A program made the translations under genes and the position numbers. From assembly GCF_014839805.1 (NCBI RefSeq), contig NC_051138.1:5020983-5084982 (forward strand): a stretch of DNA of 64,000 nucleotides, in the 5' to 3' direction. The notes beneath the pieces were generated by a model that worked only from the letters and a program-made list of their open reading frames with translations, did not search any database and was not told the DNA's origin. Positions 35,381 to 47,007 of this stretch are shown here, in pieces (the first letter of the stretch is position 1; the number at the start of each line of letters is the position of its first letter). This DNA comes from Manduca sexta (Eukaryota; Arthropoda; Insecta; Lepidoptera; Sphingidae).

Positions 35381-36719
35381 TTTTTCCTCTCCATAATATT
35401 CAAATAGATTGCATACCATTTTCGTCTTTCTCCGTATAAAATAAGTAATATTTGTTTTCATCACGTACATTTAATTCATTAAAATCGATTGGAAAATGTT
35501 GTATGACTACAAATTCAACTGCAGTATGTCTGTTCCATTATGGTAATTGGATCTGACAACATCTGTCTTCTGAGGCAATCGATGAGACAGTATTTAATTA
35601 AGTGTTACCTTCAGAAACCTTACTTACGTACGCTCAGTTAGCTAGCACGGATCGTTTGAGATATAACGTTACTACAATATCAATTTAATATTAGATTGAA
35701 TGGCTGCATTAGGATTGTTTAAAAATGTATCGCTTAAGTGTACGGGGAAGGTTCATAAAATTATGCATGGCACTGATGCAGTATCGATGGATCAAATATA
35801 TTGGATCTAAAAGGAACAACTAAAGGCATGAATTCCATAATTTATTTATTAAAAGGGACAAGTCACAAACCATACATAGACGCCTGATTAATACAAGGTT
35901 TCAAACAAAAAGCTAAATTTTGTTTCAATTAGAAGTCGTCATAGTACGCACATAATACAAAATGAATGAAAGGATAAAACAGGGAAAGAAGTGGAAGGTG
36001 ATTAGATAATTCTAATAACAATGACAGAAGGATTAGTAATAATAATAAACCATACAGACACGAGACATATAACTATAAAAGAAATTAATCATAGTTTATA
36101 ACCAACGTTTATTTGTAAGACCTTTATATGATAAAGAGCTTTTATTAATTATGTTATTCATCTTATTATAAATTACAAAAACATCTATTCCAAACTAGAG
36201 CACGTGGACGCTCGCATTCAAAACCATAAAATAAGATGTGATTATATTTATAAATAAATGAATAGACATTGGAATATTCCTTAACCCATAAATAGATTTG
36301 GTATATATTTCGAATAGATCGCTGCGGTTACGTCGAGTCAACAAAGTGTTGTACACCGCTATTCGAGTACTAAATCAAGGAAAATCTATTTCCATTGGTA
36401 TTTGGTATTGATGCTATTCCTTAGAATTGGATATCTAGTAGACTGTTAGTGTCTGAATTACGTAAGCATTCGTGTCGCAACGTCTTGATGTAAATTTACT
36501 GTTTCTGGGGTTGCTTGGTTTGGTGGTTATGCGTCGAAGAGAGAGACAGCGGAGTTGATCTGCGTGATATGTTAATTTTAAATTTATTACGATAAACGGT
36601 TACACATTATGTCTTAGACTGTAGAAATTATCAGTAACTAATATAATTGGAAGGCTCCTTTTTCGGGCTGTAAAGAAAGTAATGTAGGGTCTCTTTACCT
36701 GAAAAATTATCAGTTCTTA
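35381..36719. other. Non-coding, nothing recognised
   Basis: AT-rich. Only a short phrase near 36530 (GCGTCGAAGAGAGAG) recalls the end of family G at 63721-63735. Confidence 0.4.
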
Positions 36720-37060
36720 CATAATGATTTCTTATGTTTACGCGAATGTTAGACATTAATATTAAACTACTTTTCGGATTTTATCGCGGTTTTTTATATT
36801 TTAGTTTTCTCCCGACGTTTCGCTGTTCAGTCGCTGAACAGTGAAGGAGGCGCCAAGCATTATTAGCGACTGGACAAGCCATAAATCCTTGCCAAAGAAC
36901 ACCGATTCTTGCCTAGGATGATTCGCGAAGCTACTGAAATTAAAAAACATCCTAATTTCAATAGGGAAGATGGTTGGAAGCTTGCACAAGCCTGGAATCC
37001 AGTTCTATATATTTTAATTAAATCGAAACCCAAAAGACCGGCTGCCAGACTTTAAGACAC
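36720..37060 (+). mobile_element. Family F element end with a possible Penelope-like C-terminal peptide
   Basis: Starts with ATGATTTCTTATGTTTACGC as at 23898, then ATTTTAGTTTTCTCCCGACG TTTCG. From about 36894 one frame reads EHRFLPRMIREATEIKKHPN, then FNREDGWKLAQAWNPVL. The RxxREAxEIxKHxNFNREDGW pattern resembles the end of the endonuclease region of Penelope-like elements, recognised from memory. An in-frame stop lies just upstream of the peptide. The 62-codon minus frame at 36801 is a shadow. Confidence 0.45.
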
Positions 37061-38149
37061 TGTGAGCTCATTCTACGTAGATCGGATCACCAACAGCTAA
37101 AATTTAAAAAGTTGTATAATTATAAAATGTAGGTAGATATTGTAACTTTGACTTTACGGATGAATAACACCTCAGTTCTTATAGCCAATCTAATTTATTC
37201 CCATCCTAAATGATAATTCTTAAATGGAATAGCAGACACGAAGTATTGCTCTATACTTATATCAGGCCTTGATCTCTTTCGCAAACAATAATAACGTGCA
37301 GAATACTGTAGTGTGTTTGAAAACCACAAAAAGGGAAAGTTATCTCATAAAACCACGATATGACGAACACAAAGTGATGTCGTAGTTACGCGAAAGTGAG
37401 AAAATGCCCGCCGGGGCTGTAATATTCGGAAAATTTCAAACATTACTTCTTTCATATTCCGTAGGCTGCATGAACAAGTGTGTTTACTGTTTCACAACCT
37501 CTGAGTAAATGGTACATGCTTAATGAATGTATAAGTCGATCAAATACAAAAATCACATTCTAATCAACGCTCCCAAATAAATGGTAATAAAATTAGTCAT
37601 GGACATTAGCTGTTTAATACTATAACTGTCAAATTTACTTGAAACTTGTGAAATAGAGGCTAAATATGATAAATTAAAACTATAGATGCTATATAGTTTA
37701 ATGAAATATTTTATGTTTAAAAAGAGAGTCATCATCATCCATCATAATATTTTACAAAAATTCAGTATATTTGTAATATTTTATAATTGATGAGGCGGCT
37801 TTTATTAACATTTATTATGATTAATGAATAAAATATAGAACAAAATAATAGAATAAAAGCATATGAGGTTGGATGCCTTTTTGGATATTAATTATTCATT
37901 TACGTAAACCCAAACATATGATTTAAAAATTCATTTTTAATTAATTGCCTTTAGTTCGGGTTTTTGGCGTGCGGCGTTGGTCTATCTACTCGAAAATGTA
38001 ACTTTTTATTTTGTAAACTTGCAAATAATAAACTGTATTACCTGATGTTAAGTCATCTCTATTCCCCACACATACACAAAATACTTGTAGATGGCAAAAC
38101 AATTAATGTCATAAAAAACACTGTCTCTATATAGCATGCAGTGGTGAAA
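37061..38149. other. Non-coding, nothing recognised
   Basis: AT-rich. A 61-codon minus frame at 37553-37738 has no features. Confidence 0.4.
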
Positions 38150-38320
38150 GGTGAGATTTTCCGAATGGGAATCCGACACAGTATATAGATACTAATATGT
38201 AAAAAGCGGGCTGCAAATCGTTCTAATGATAATTAGATTCTACACAAATTCTATAAAAAGGGAAGCCACTGGGAAACGGATTATATAGACCCTCGCCACT
38301 TATAGCATGGCTTTATAGAA
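38150..38320 (+). repeat. Family H repeat
   Basis: Plus-strand partner of 10163-10312, sharing AAATCGTTCTAATGATAATT, AAGGGAAGCC, CGGATTATATAGAC and CGCCACT. Confidence 0.55.
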
Positions 38321-39357
38321 GAGACACTAAAAGGACAAAACTAACACTTAGCAGGTGTAATCTTGTCCATGAACCAGAAAAAGAAAAAACCTTTCAACTT
38401 CTGTACTATACAGCAAAGTTACTCTTCGCGAATTCAAGATCTACATTATAGATTAAAACGTAAGTTCTCTTTTCTCGATGTGAAATATTTTGCTGAGATA
38501 AGTTTCTATAAGCCAGTGCCTTTAGGAAGTTTAGCTGGGATCAAACGATTTGGTGAAAAATATTAACTGGGCATTATATTGGCTCCTCGTCTATATATAG
38601 ATATATAAAAATAAATCTCTATTTCCCTTGCTAATCGCATTACGCCCAAAACTGAAGGGATGGAATAATTTCGCTTATTATTTTTTGTTGTGTTAGTTAT
38701 AGTTAAAAAAAAAACTTCTTATGAATGAAGAAAAATAAGGAAGTTGTGCGAAACATTAGAAAATTTAAGAAAACTTAACGACAGTAATAACTTCGTATAA
38801 CTGTATTGTGTGAAATAACTGTCAGCGATGGACAGAATGCGCGGTGCAAATACGTAGTTAAGACAGCTCAACGTCTGTCGGGTCAGCTAGTGTTCAATAA
38901 ATATGTAAAATTGTTTATATTCTTGTTGAAAGAAGTATTCTGCTTTAAATGGGAATTTATGTATGAAAAACTGACAAGGTGACTGCTGTTAATAATCAAA
39001 GCATTTTGATATTATATCGTACTTATTTCTGGAATGTTCGTTGCTTGAATTCAGTATCATTTTAACTATTTTGAATTAAATGACAGCAATTCCAAATGGC
39101 ATAATGATCATTTAAAATATATGTATGATAGAATGAAAACAGTGGGTGGCCAGCTGTGTATTGGATGTACGAGTGAGTGTATGAATAGGAAGGAAAGAAA
39201 TGTAACTTAGCGTTTTTTTGGGTTGTACAGTTAAGACGTAGAAAACAGAATAGCCCAAAAAACTAAGAGAGCATTAAAACTACATCAAGTGTTTCACTCG
39301 GTGTTTTGTTTTATCCACGTGTATATCAAGATATTAACTTAGGTGGGTAATCCTAAT
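38321..39357. other. Non-coding, nothing recognised
   Basis: AT-rich. A 67-codon frame at 38363-38566 lacks recognisable features. Confidence 0.4.
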
Positions 39358-39650
39358 CGGCGATAGCCTAGTTGGTTGTGGAACGGACTGCCGAGACGCA
39401 GGTTCAAATCCCAAGGACATACACACCTCTGACTTTTCTAAAATTATGAGTGCAATCTTTATGAATTATCGCTAGCTTAAACGGTAAAGGAAAACATCGT
39501 GAGGAAAACTTTCTCTAGGAATTTTGGAGGGTATGTGAAGTCTATCAATCCGCACTAGGCCAGCGTGGTGGAATAAGGCCTTATCCCTCTCAGTAGTAGA
39601 GGAGGCCCATGCCCAGTAATGGGACAGTGTATAATACAGGGCTGATATTA
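39358..39650 (+). mobile_element. SINE-A, full-length with internal deletions
   Basis: The A box TAGCCTAGTTGG and B box GGTTCAAATCC are both intact, but the GAATGTCC segment before the B box is missing, moving the boxes about 9 bp closer. A second small deletion removes CCTGCACATCTGAGAAG in the body. The tail is short (GATATTAAATAAT). No clear target duplication was found. Confidence 0.85.
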
Positions 39651-40511
39651 AATAATCTTAACCTTCAAATTGTATGACCGACGGGACAAGAATAGATTGC
39701 ATAACACAAAGCTAAAAAGACATTTTTCTTTCGTGTCACAATACGAAATGAACAATAAAAATGCTATACAAGGCGACGAACTTTTATTACAGTTGTTGGT
39801 TCATAAACAAGGTATAAAAAGAAAATAAACACGACATGAAATAAGTGGGGTTTCAACAGATTGAGCAACGCTATTACTATAATTGTGTCTTGATATTTTA
39901 GAGAAGGTAGTTTAGTTAGGCAGATTTTAAACCTGCCTGACTACCTCTATTCTTTGGCAGGTCTTTAGTGAGAGGGGGGGGGGGGGTTGCAATAGAAGAT
40001 CCAAAGAATATTATGGGACATTGACAGCGCAGAGAGGACGCGGGCAGATTAAAAATATAGTATAAAAAAGGCAAAAATATACATGCTAATCATGTACTGA
40101 AGTAAAGTAAAAATGAATATCGTTTCATTTTTATTGTCGGTATTTTAATCATTTTTATTACGTGGACGAAAAGGAAAAGAGGTTCTTAAAGAAAACATGC
40201 TCAACTTGGGCTGTAAGCAAAATACGGTTGAGAAAGTATAGAGGAAAAGTTAAAAAACCGGCCAATATAGATTTTCGTAACGAAGATTCAATATAACTTT
40301 CGATTTTATTGATATCGGATAAAATATCTGTTATAATAACAAATATTCAGCGAAAACTAGTTCGCTGCTAACCCCTATTACGTTTTCAAAGATAGAGCCA
40401 TTAAGGATCATAGATATAGGAAGGCAGGCGGGGCAGCGTAGGCGTATTTTTGTACGAAACTCTGTAAAAAGTTACCCGCCTTCTACATGATAGTCAGAGA
40501 AAAATTATCTT
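39651..40511. other. Non-coding; 13-base G run
   Basis: AT-rich apart from an uninterrupted G13 at 39974-39986. No gene. Confidence 0.5.
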
Positions 40512-40690
40512 ATTATGAAACTAGCTTTTGCCCGCGGTTTCGTCCGCGCGAAAATGATTTTCTGAGATAAACATGTTCCTGGTATAAACAGTAAGTAAAG
40601 CCTATAGCACATAGGAGTAATGTACCTTCCTATTGTTAAAAGAATTAGCCCATACAAATTTACAAATAAACTCACAATTTTTGCCTCTTA
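40512..40690 (+). repeat. Family L repeat
   Basis: ACTAGCTTTTGCCCGCGGTT followed by TCGTCCGCGCGAAAATGATT, and later TACCTTCCTATTGTTAAAAG. Homologous in order to 35223-35380. Confidence 0.55.
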
Positions 40691-41154
40691 ATAATATTAC
40701 TATACTCATAAAAATTCATAATCGAAATAACGAACAGATTTAGTCTCCGAATTGTGACTATTATAATATGTTTAAGCATATTATAAATGTGTCATGCTAA
40801 TTGCTAGCATGTGCACTACTGTATATAAACTAAAATGGCGGGTTATTTCGGTTACAAAGTTCGCTCAAACTTTATTTCAAACTAAGCTAGAATTGCGTTC
40901 TCGGTTTGACTACCGGACGTATCACGTTTAGATAAAATTTAAAGTCCCGTTTAAATACGTTTAATATACTGGACTTCAGTTTGAAACGCAGTTAACGTTA
41001 TGTCCAATGCATGCGCCGAATTAAATTTGTTAAAATTTTACAATAAATTCTTTTGCTATGAATATATTTGTCGTTTATTAATCTTTGTTTGTACCTCATT
41101 GAGGGAGCATGTCTGAGAAGACTTTGTAGTTTTTGATCAATCATTAACGCAATA

Positions 41155-41428
41155 TGGACTACCTCGATGGCGTAGTTGTATTGCATGTCCAGTACAATAG
41201 CGCTCTGAGGTCCTGGGTTCGAATCCCGGGTCGAGCAAAGTGATATTTGGGTTTTTTCTGCTCAGTATCAGCCCGGAGTCTAGAATTTGTGCCCGATATG
41301 GCGATAGGCTCGCCCCCTATCACATCATGGGACGGAACATACTTGGCGAAAAGTGGGTGCCCTAGTTGCGCCTCTGCATACCCCTTCGGGGATAAATGCG
41401 TGATGTTATGTATGTATGTATTAAAGCA
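41155..41428 (+). mobile_element. SINE-2, full-length tRNA-derived SINE
   Basis: The tRNA-like head has an A-box-like TGGCGTAGTTGT (41168) and a perfect B box GGTTCGAATCC (41216). The body has TGCTCAGTATCAGCCCGGAG, GATAGGCTCGCCCCCTATCA and TGGGTGCCCTAGTTGC, and the tail is (TATG)n. It is the best of four copies (others at 16508, 17483 and 20050). It is a pol III-transcribed non-autonomous element, not a working tRNA gene. The 66-codon frame at 41247 is accidental. Confidence 0.85.
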
Positions 41429-42081
41429 ATATGACGGAAAATCTTAATGAGTGCAGAAGCAAGGATTTAAATTAAAGTGTTACTTTAGATTATTAGAATT
41501 TTTAAATTTATGCAATACCATTTATAGAAGAAACATTTAATATTATATCCATGTATGACCGTACTAAATATTACCTGTAACAGAATTTGGAGCATCGTCT
41601 TCCTTTACTAAAAGTTATATTTCTATTTACGTGTAAAATCAAATGCGAAAATAAAATATGTTTTTAGTTATTTATTTTCAGACGCGACGTCAAACATCCA
41701 ATTTGAAATAAAAAGTAAGGAAAAGAAAATAATTACAACATTTAACCGCGAAATATCATTTTGTTGACGTAGGTTTGACTCAACACAGTTTTAGTTGAAA
41801 TCCGGATTAATAAACCCACATCAACGAGAAAGGTTTTCCCTAATAACTTTGCCGGTAGCTTTTACCGTGAAAATGTACGTAATCTGTTTCTGTAAATACA
41901 TATTTTGTAGTGCCCCATTTTCTATTCTAATATTAATATGAATATAACATTAACAATCATCTTTGTTTACTTTAAGGCATATTTGGGAATAAATCATTAG
42001 TCAGCGCAAATTTTTTACACTAAACTTACCGAAAGGCAAGTGAAGAAAGAGCAAGATTTGCTCGCGCACAATGTTTTTATT
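41429..42081. other. Non-coding, nothing recognised
   Basis: AT-rich spacer between SINE-2 and SINE-A. Confidence 0.45.
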
Positions 42082-42392
42082 AGAGATAGCCTAGTTGGGG
42101 GTAGAACGGATTGCTGAGAGGAATGTTCAAAACCCAAGATCACTTACTAATGACTTTTGTAAAGTTATGTGAGGATTATATTAAAATTATCCCTTGCTTT
42201 AACGGAGAAGAAAAACACCGTGAGAAAGCCTGCTTATCTAAGACGTTCTCTATAAGAATTGTGCGGGTATGTGAAGTCTGCTAATTCGCATTAGTTTAGC
42301 GTGATGGACTAAGGCCTAATCCCTGTCAGTAGTAGAGGAGACCCTTGACTAGCATTGGAACAGTATATAATACAGGGCTGATATTATATTAT
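42082..42392 (+). mobile_element. SINE-A, full-length, old copy
   Basis: The A box TAGCCTAGTTGG is kept, while the B box has decayed (TGTTCAAAACCC). The body has many substitutions, including AAAAACACCGTGAGAAAGCC in place of AAAACATCGTGAGGAAACC. It ends in GATATTATATTATA. Confidence 0.8.
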
Positions 42393-42829
42393 AATGTTCT
42401 TATTGACTCAAAAAATGAACAACCGCTGGTTGGCGACACATTAGCTTTTTGATCTTAAAGTTAATGATTTCCGCAGAAGAAATTAGTTCCATATTTTACC
42501 ACAGTATGGCGAGGTTTTTTATTTTCCTGGTCACGCTAAACTGAGTTCCTAACAAAAGTAGTAATAAAGCATAAAAGATATAGAACATCAATTTTGCAAT
42601 AAACTAAAAATACTGGCAACTGCGAGCAAGATTTCGCTATGTTCCGTGCATTATGTTTCCTACATTGCCCACAAAGCAAACTTTATCTTCGTGCGTAAGT
42701 GACAAACTTTAATTTCGGTGCTCGCATAGAACTCCACGAGAGATTGGTGCCACGGCCTTTGCGACAAGTTTCAAGATTTAGGTCAACGCGAAGTAATTAC
42801 ATTTGATGATCAGTCAGTTTTAATTAAAA

Positions 42830-43010
42830 CTATGGGTTTAATTTTAAAAAAATACAACATACTTAAAATATAGAACTAAATCGTAGACGTCTTTTTTCCC
42901 AAAAGTACATTTAGGTAATTACAACTATGGTTTTAATTAAAAATAAATGTACAACATACTTAAAAAACCTAAACCTAAATCGTAGACGTCTTCCCCAAAA
43001 GTTATATACA
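42830..43010. repeat. Diverged tandem duplication, about 95-bp unit
   Basis: AACTATGGGTTTAATTTT...CATACTTAAAATATAG...CGTAGACGTC is followed by a second, altered copy (AACTATGGTTTTAATTAAA...CGTAGACGTC) starting at about 42925. It abuts the fresher 91-bp duplication at 42996. Confidence 0.65.
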
Positions 43011-43205
43011 TTAAGGCGCAAAAATGTATCCATATTTGCCAAGCTTATATCTATCACATACACGGCAAAGTGACCCAAATGCATCACAAAAGTTATATAC
43101 ATTAAGGCGCAAAAATGTATCCATATTTGCCAAGCTTATATCTATCCCAGAGTGTATATTTTTTTTATACATACACGGCAAAGTGACCCAAATGCATCAC
43201 AAATG
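42996..43205 (+). repeat. 91-bp tandem duplication overlapping the start of family B
   Basis: CAAAAGTTATATACATTAAG begins at 42996 and again at 43087. Both units contain TCCATATTTGCCAAGCTTAT and CACGGCAAAGTGACCCAAAT, the latter being the family B 5' end. The second unit also carries an extra T-rich segment (CCCAGAGTGTATATTTTTTT). The duplication therefore copied flanking DNA together with the family B head. Confidence 0.8.
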
Positions 43206-43420
43206 CATCTGGTGGGAAGTGGAGTGGGATCCTATAGATTGTCGACTGACGAGAGACCCATGGGCAGTCGACATAATTTTGCCGGCCTGTGTGAACTTGA
43301 CATACACAGGCTTATCCCGGAACGCGATACACTTACGTGGGTCACTATAGCGGGTTTTAATACCTTGTCTACGATGCTCGCTGTCCGGGCGGATATAAAA
43401 TATATCCTACCAACAGCAAA
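43064..43420 (+). repeat. Family B dispersed repeat with duplicated head
   Basis: Contains TTGTCGACTGACGAGAGACC, GACATACACAGGCTTATCCC, GGGTCACTATAGCGGGTTTT and ATATCCTACCAACAGCAAAA. The two overlapping frames here (43024-43350 and 43152-43517) share a peptide only because of the tandem duplication. Confidence 0.75.
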
Positions 43421-44866
43421 ATACTTTGTACATATACGATACCGTAATAAGAATATATATTATACTTCGCTATATAATCTCGATATCCGTATTTTAAGTC
43501 TAAACACCCTCACCTAATACCGACACAGCTAAAATAATAAGTTTATTTCGGACGCAAAAATATTTCTTTCATTTTTGCTTCAACTACATAGAGTGTTATT
43601 CAAGTCGTTTCGCAGAAAAATTTGCTTGAAATGCGAACGGATAGTAAACGACATCTTTTAAAGGTTCAGCTTTCCACGAACCGTTTAGTTTTCCTCTCAT
43701 ATAATGCAAAACTCGCTATAGTCGTTTGTTCCACAATTCGCATTCCAGGATCAATTGTACATTTACTGGAGAAAAGTAACTTCTTGTCAGGCGATAGTCT
43801 ACTATTTTTGAAGTACAATATTTACCAGCAGCTATTGCAGTGAAAAAATAAGATTAGATAGATTTCTGGTGTTAAATGTAGGTACTTGAAATATTAAAAG
43901 TCGAACAATTTTAAGTATAATGAATTATTTTCTTTCAAAAGTTTACACCGTTATAGCACTTTTGTTAATCCTTTTTTAAATATATTTATATAAAGTTCCT
44001 TTTGGAATTTAATTATGCAACACTAGAATCCTACATATCACACTTTTATGCAATAGCGCAATTTAAGCTGGATGAATATAGAGATTATTTTCGAAAATTG
44101 CGTGAAGTAATAAATAAATATCAGGAAAAAATTAACCACGAACATCTAAATTCTTCATTTGTGTATGAATGCGTCATCAGTCAAATAACGTAGCTTCATC
44201 GACAAACTTTCCGAGCAATTGAAACGGAAAATTGTAATTTCTTTACGATAGAAAGTGGCAGTAGTCTCAAGAAGCAATAAGCCGTGTTACGATGACACCA
44301 GGTGGCGCTACTAGCTCGCCTCTGGTGCATAATGTGCTTTTTTCCGAGTGCCGCCACGGCGCGCGCCATTCCGAACGCAATACTTCACAGATTTATTCCG
44401 TTTATGAGTTCGGCAATAAAATTTGCTTAATTGCGGTAATGCTGTTTCTAGATTTGTTTGGTATCATTACGGTGTTTATATCTTGGTTTTGTTTTTACAC
44501 GGACATAAGTACTAGTCATATTAATTTCTGTAATACTTATATATTTTTGAAAAATAGTTACTTAAAGAGAAAAAAATTGGAAATTATTATTTAGATATTA
44601 ATTTTATTCTTTTTAATTATACAATGTATGTCTAAAGTTTGAAGCAGGTAATGCAAAAGAGGAGTCGCTAGCTCACTGTTATAAAGTCCTATGTTTATAT
44701 GTGAATGGTTTTAAGAACAAACTTGACAAATATTTTGCTAGAAAATGAATCCGGGAACGAGAATTGCAGGATACAGGCATATCAGTTAAAAATACTGCCT
44801 GCCTGATGACAAATATTAATAATTTTCATGAATTTTGCAAAGATTAGATTTAAAATTCCAATGCTG
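43421..44866. other. Non-coding; one CpG-rich patch
   Basis: AT-rich except 44281-44385, which holds GGTGGCGCTACTAGCTCGCC and CCGCCACGGCGCGCGCCATT within a 100-codon frame with no recognised domain. Frames at 43622 and 44002 are unsupported. Confidence 0.4.
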
Positions 44867-45190
44867 GTACTGGTGGTAGGTCTCTCATATGTGAGAGTCC
44901 GCCTGGGAAGTTACCACAGTAATGTCCATTTCTGCCGCCAAGCAGCTACTGCTGCCATAGTCTGCCTGCTGTTATAGTCACTGTTGTATTCCGGTTTGAA
45001 GAACATTGTAGCCAGTGTAACTACTGGACATAATAAAACTTAACATCTCATGTCTCAGGATGGCGAGCGCAGTGGAATACCCAAAAAGTAAAAGGTGCTG
45101 GATGGCTCTTAGTGCTTCTACTGTTTATGGGCGGTCGCATCGCTTACTATCAGGCGAACGGCAAGCACGTCTCGTCAATCAATGAAATAA
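44867..45190 (+). repeat. Family C dispersed repeat, longest copy
   Basis: Starts TACTGGTGGTAGGTCTCTCA, with a small hairpin CTCTCA-TATG-TGAGAG near the start. It continues through TTCTGCCGCCAAGCAGCTAC and GTTCCGGTTTGAAGAACATT to an A-rich end (GAAATAAAAAATAAAA). It carries a local duplication near 44943 (ACTGCTGCCATAGTCTGCCT) absent from the other copies. Confidence 0.75.
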
Positions 45191-45419
45191 AAAATAAAAT
45201 CTTAAAAAACACAGATTTAGAGAATACAATTTGCATATCAAATGTAAGAATACCTTGTAATGACGAGCGATCGAAGCCTCTAAGTTAAAGTACTAATTTC
45301 TTAATTATACGATGTTTATGGCTATAATTTTTCCACGTTTTTTTTTCGTAAAGCCAATAGATATTTCGAGCAATAAGGCATTCTGCATTTAAACGATCAG
45401 TACGTCTTTTGTTTTTCGA

Positions 45420-45532
45420 AAATGGCAATGTGACCCCACTACACCTCATGTTAAGTGGAATAGGTTCCAATAGAATGTCGTCTGACAAGTGATCAGTCGA
45501 CGCAATTATGCCGGCCTGTTGAAACCGGAGGC
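45420..45532 (+). repeat. Family B repeat, 3'-truncated
   Basis: Keeps CAATGTGACCCCACTACACC, AATAGAATGTCGTCTGACAA and GGCCTGTTGAAACCGGA, then stops. The second half of the family is missing. Confidence 0.65.
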
Positions 45533-46064
45533 TTACTTACATTAAAATTATACCCTTGTTAATAAATTCCCGCCGTAAAAAGCTGCCCAGCGCGTAAATA
45601 ATGGATTAACGCGTCACATATAAAAAACTATTGAACGGTAAAAAATTGGCTTCGCTCGGTAAACTAAATAAATTTACCTGCAAACAGAATGCGAATCAAC
45701 TGCAATTGTTTTTTTACTCATCATTCGTTTATTAAAATATAGAACGTGAGAGATTTTTTTATTGTAATGGAAAAAGCAATGTTTTCATTAGAGAATGCCA
45801 AGGATAGATTAATATATTTTAAACTAACGTTTTTTCGCCGCGGCGTCCGTGTAAACGTCTATTTGAGAGACAGAGAGTAGCCAATAATGCTCTGAGGCTA
45901 TACACCTTTTTGGTTAAAGGCTTTCTTTGGGTTCGAAGCAGTAAATCTAAAAATAACCTTATTATGTAGTATATAAGGTTATATTCCCGTGACAAACGTA
46001 AATGTCAATGTAGCTGTCATGTTTGCCGGCAAACATTCCGATGCTTCAGGGGTAAACATTCATC
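45533..46064. other. Non-coding, nothing recognised
   Basis: AT-rich spacer between families B and D. Confidence 0.4.
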
Positions 46065-46360
46065 GATATATATGTACTCCGAACTAGATCTGGCGTTCCG
46101 TGTACTCATTGTGTTTGGTTCAACTGTACTGCAATCCGTACACTTGACTTTAGTATGATTTCAACATTGTCAGCGTTATGTACGGAATAACGCTCATAAC
46201 ATAAGAACTCGAGTCTAAGTGTAAACCAGGATGTGAATAAGAAATATTAGTCAAATAAGTACAATTATTTGTTGTTCAAGTAAATAAATAGGTTACAACA
46301 GTGACGTTTTGGTTGCCATTTTAGTTCAGATTTTGAACAAATAGTTTATATGGACGTTAT
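46065..46360 (+). repeat. Family D repeat, LTR-like, near full length
   Basis: Closest partner of 3787-4063, with the same TATA-like ATAACATAAGAACTCGAGTC and AATAAATAGGTTACAACAGT. It shares the 3' block TTTTGAACAAATAGTTTATA with that copy. Confidence 0.65.
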
Positions 46361-46850
46361 ATCTATAGAATATACGTCAATGTAAATAGTAGGAATGGAT
46401 ACTATATTATATGTTACAATGAATAAACATTTTTCTAACATGTATTTATGATATAGATGGGACAGTAAATGTAAATAGAAAAAATATGTTCACAACTCAA
46501 ATAAATATTTGAACACCGACTGAAAAATAACATCAAAATATTCGACATGATATTTTTCTCGGAATACATATTTCATATGATATTCGGAATTCCTTGTGCA
46601 GCAAATTTTGCATCCACCAAGAATTCAAGTCCATATCGTCGCGATCTCATTTCTGTCCTTGCGATGTCTTGAAATTTCCCTTTGCCTTTAGGGATATAAG
46701 ATGAGAATCTTTCCTGTCATTACACAAATTACTTGTAGTTGTATTACATTTTCTCTTAGGTCTTAATTTACGTAGATAGATTTAACAAAAACAAGCATCA
46801 GATTATTACTTGATGGAACAAAATCCTTTATTATCAAATGTTATTGTGTA

Positions 46851-47007
46851 CAGTCAGCCACATAAGTAGATTAAAAAGTCAAAACCTTTATATATCCCTC
46901 ATGTAAATCCGTTTTACTTTATTTTTATGGAGAAAGAAATTTGGTACACAAAAGTGTATAAGCGTTTTGAAGTTTTTAATTTATTTAGCTACTTATGAGG
47001 CTGACTG
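46851..47007. mobile_element. Complete Tc1/mariner-type MITE with TA duplication
   Basis: The left end CAGTCAGCCACATAAGTAG and the right end CTACTTATGAGGCTGACTG are inverted with one mismatch in 19. Each is bordered outside by TA (46849-46850 and 47008-47009). The length is 157 bp with no coding sequence. TA target sites and CAGT-starting ends are typical of Tc1/mariner superfamily derivatives. Confidence 0.85.

Noticed and set aside
41155..41235. tRNA gene at the SINE-2 head
   Set aside because: The A and B boxes are present, but the sequence continues into the SINE body and cannot form a normal acceptor stem; three other copies share the whole unit.
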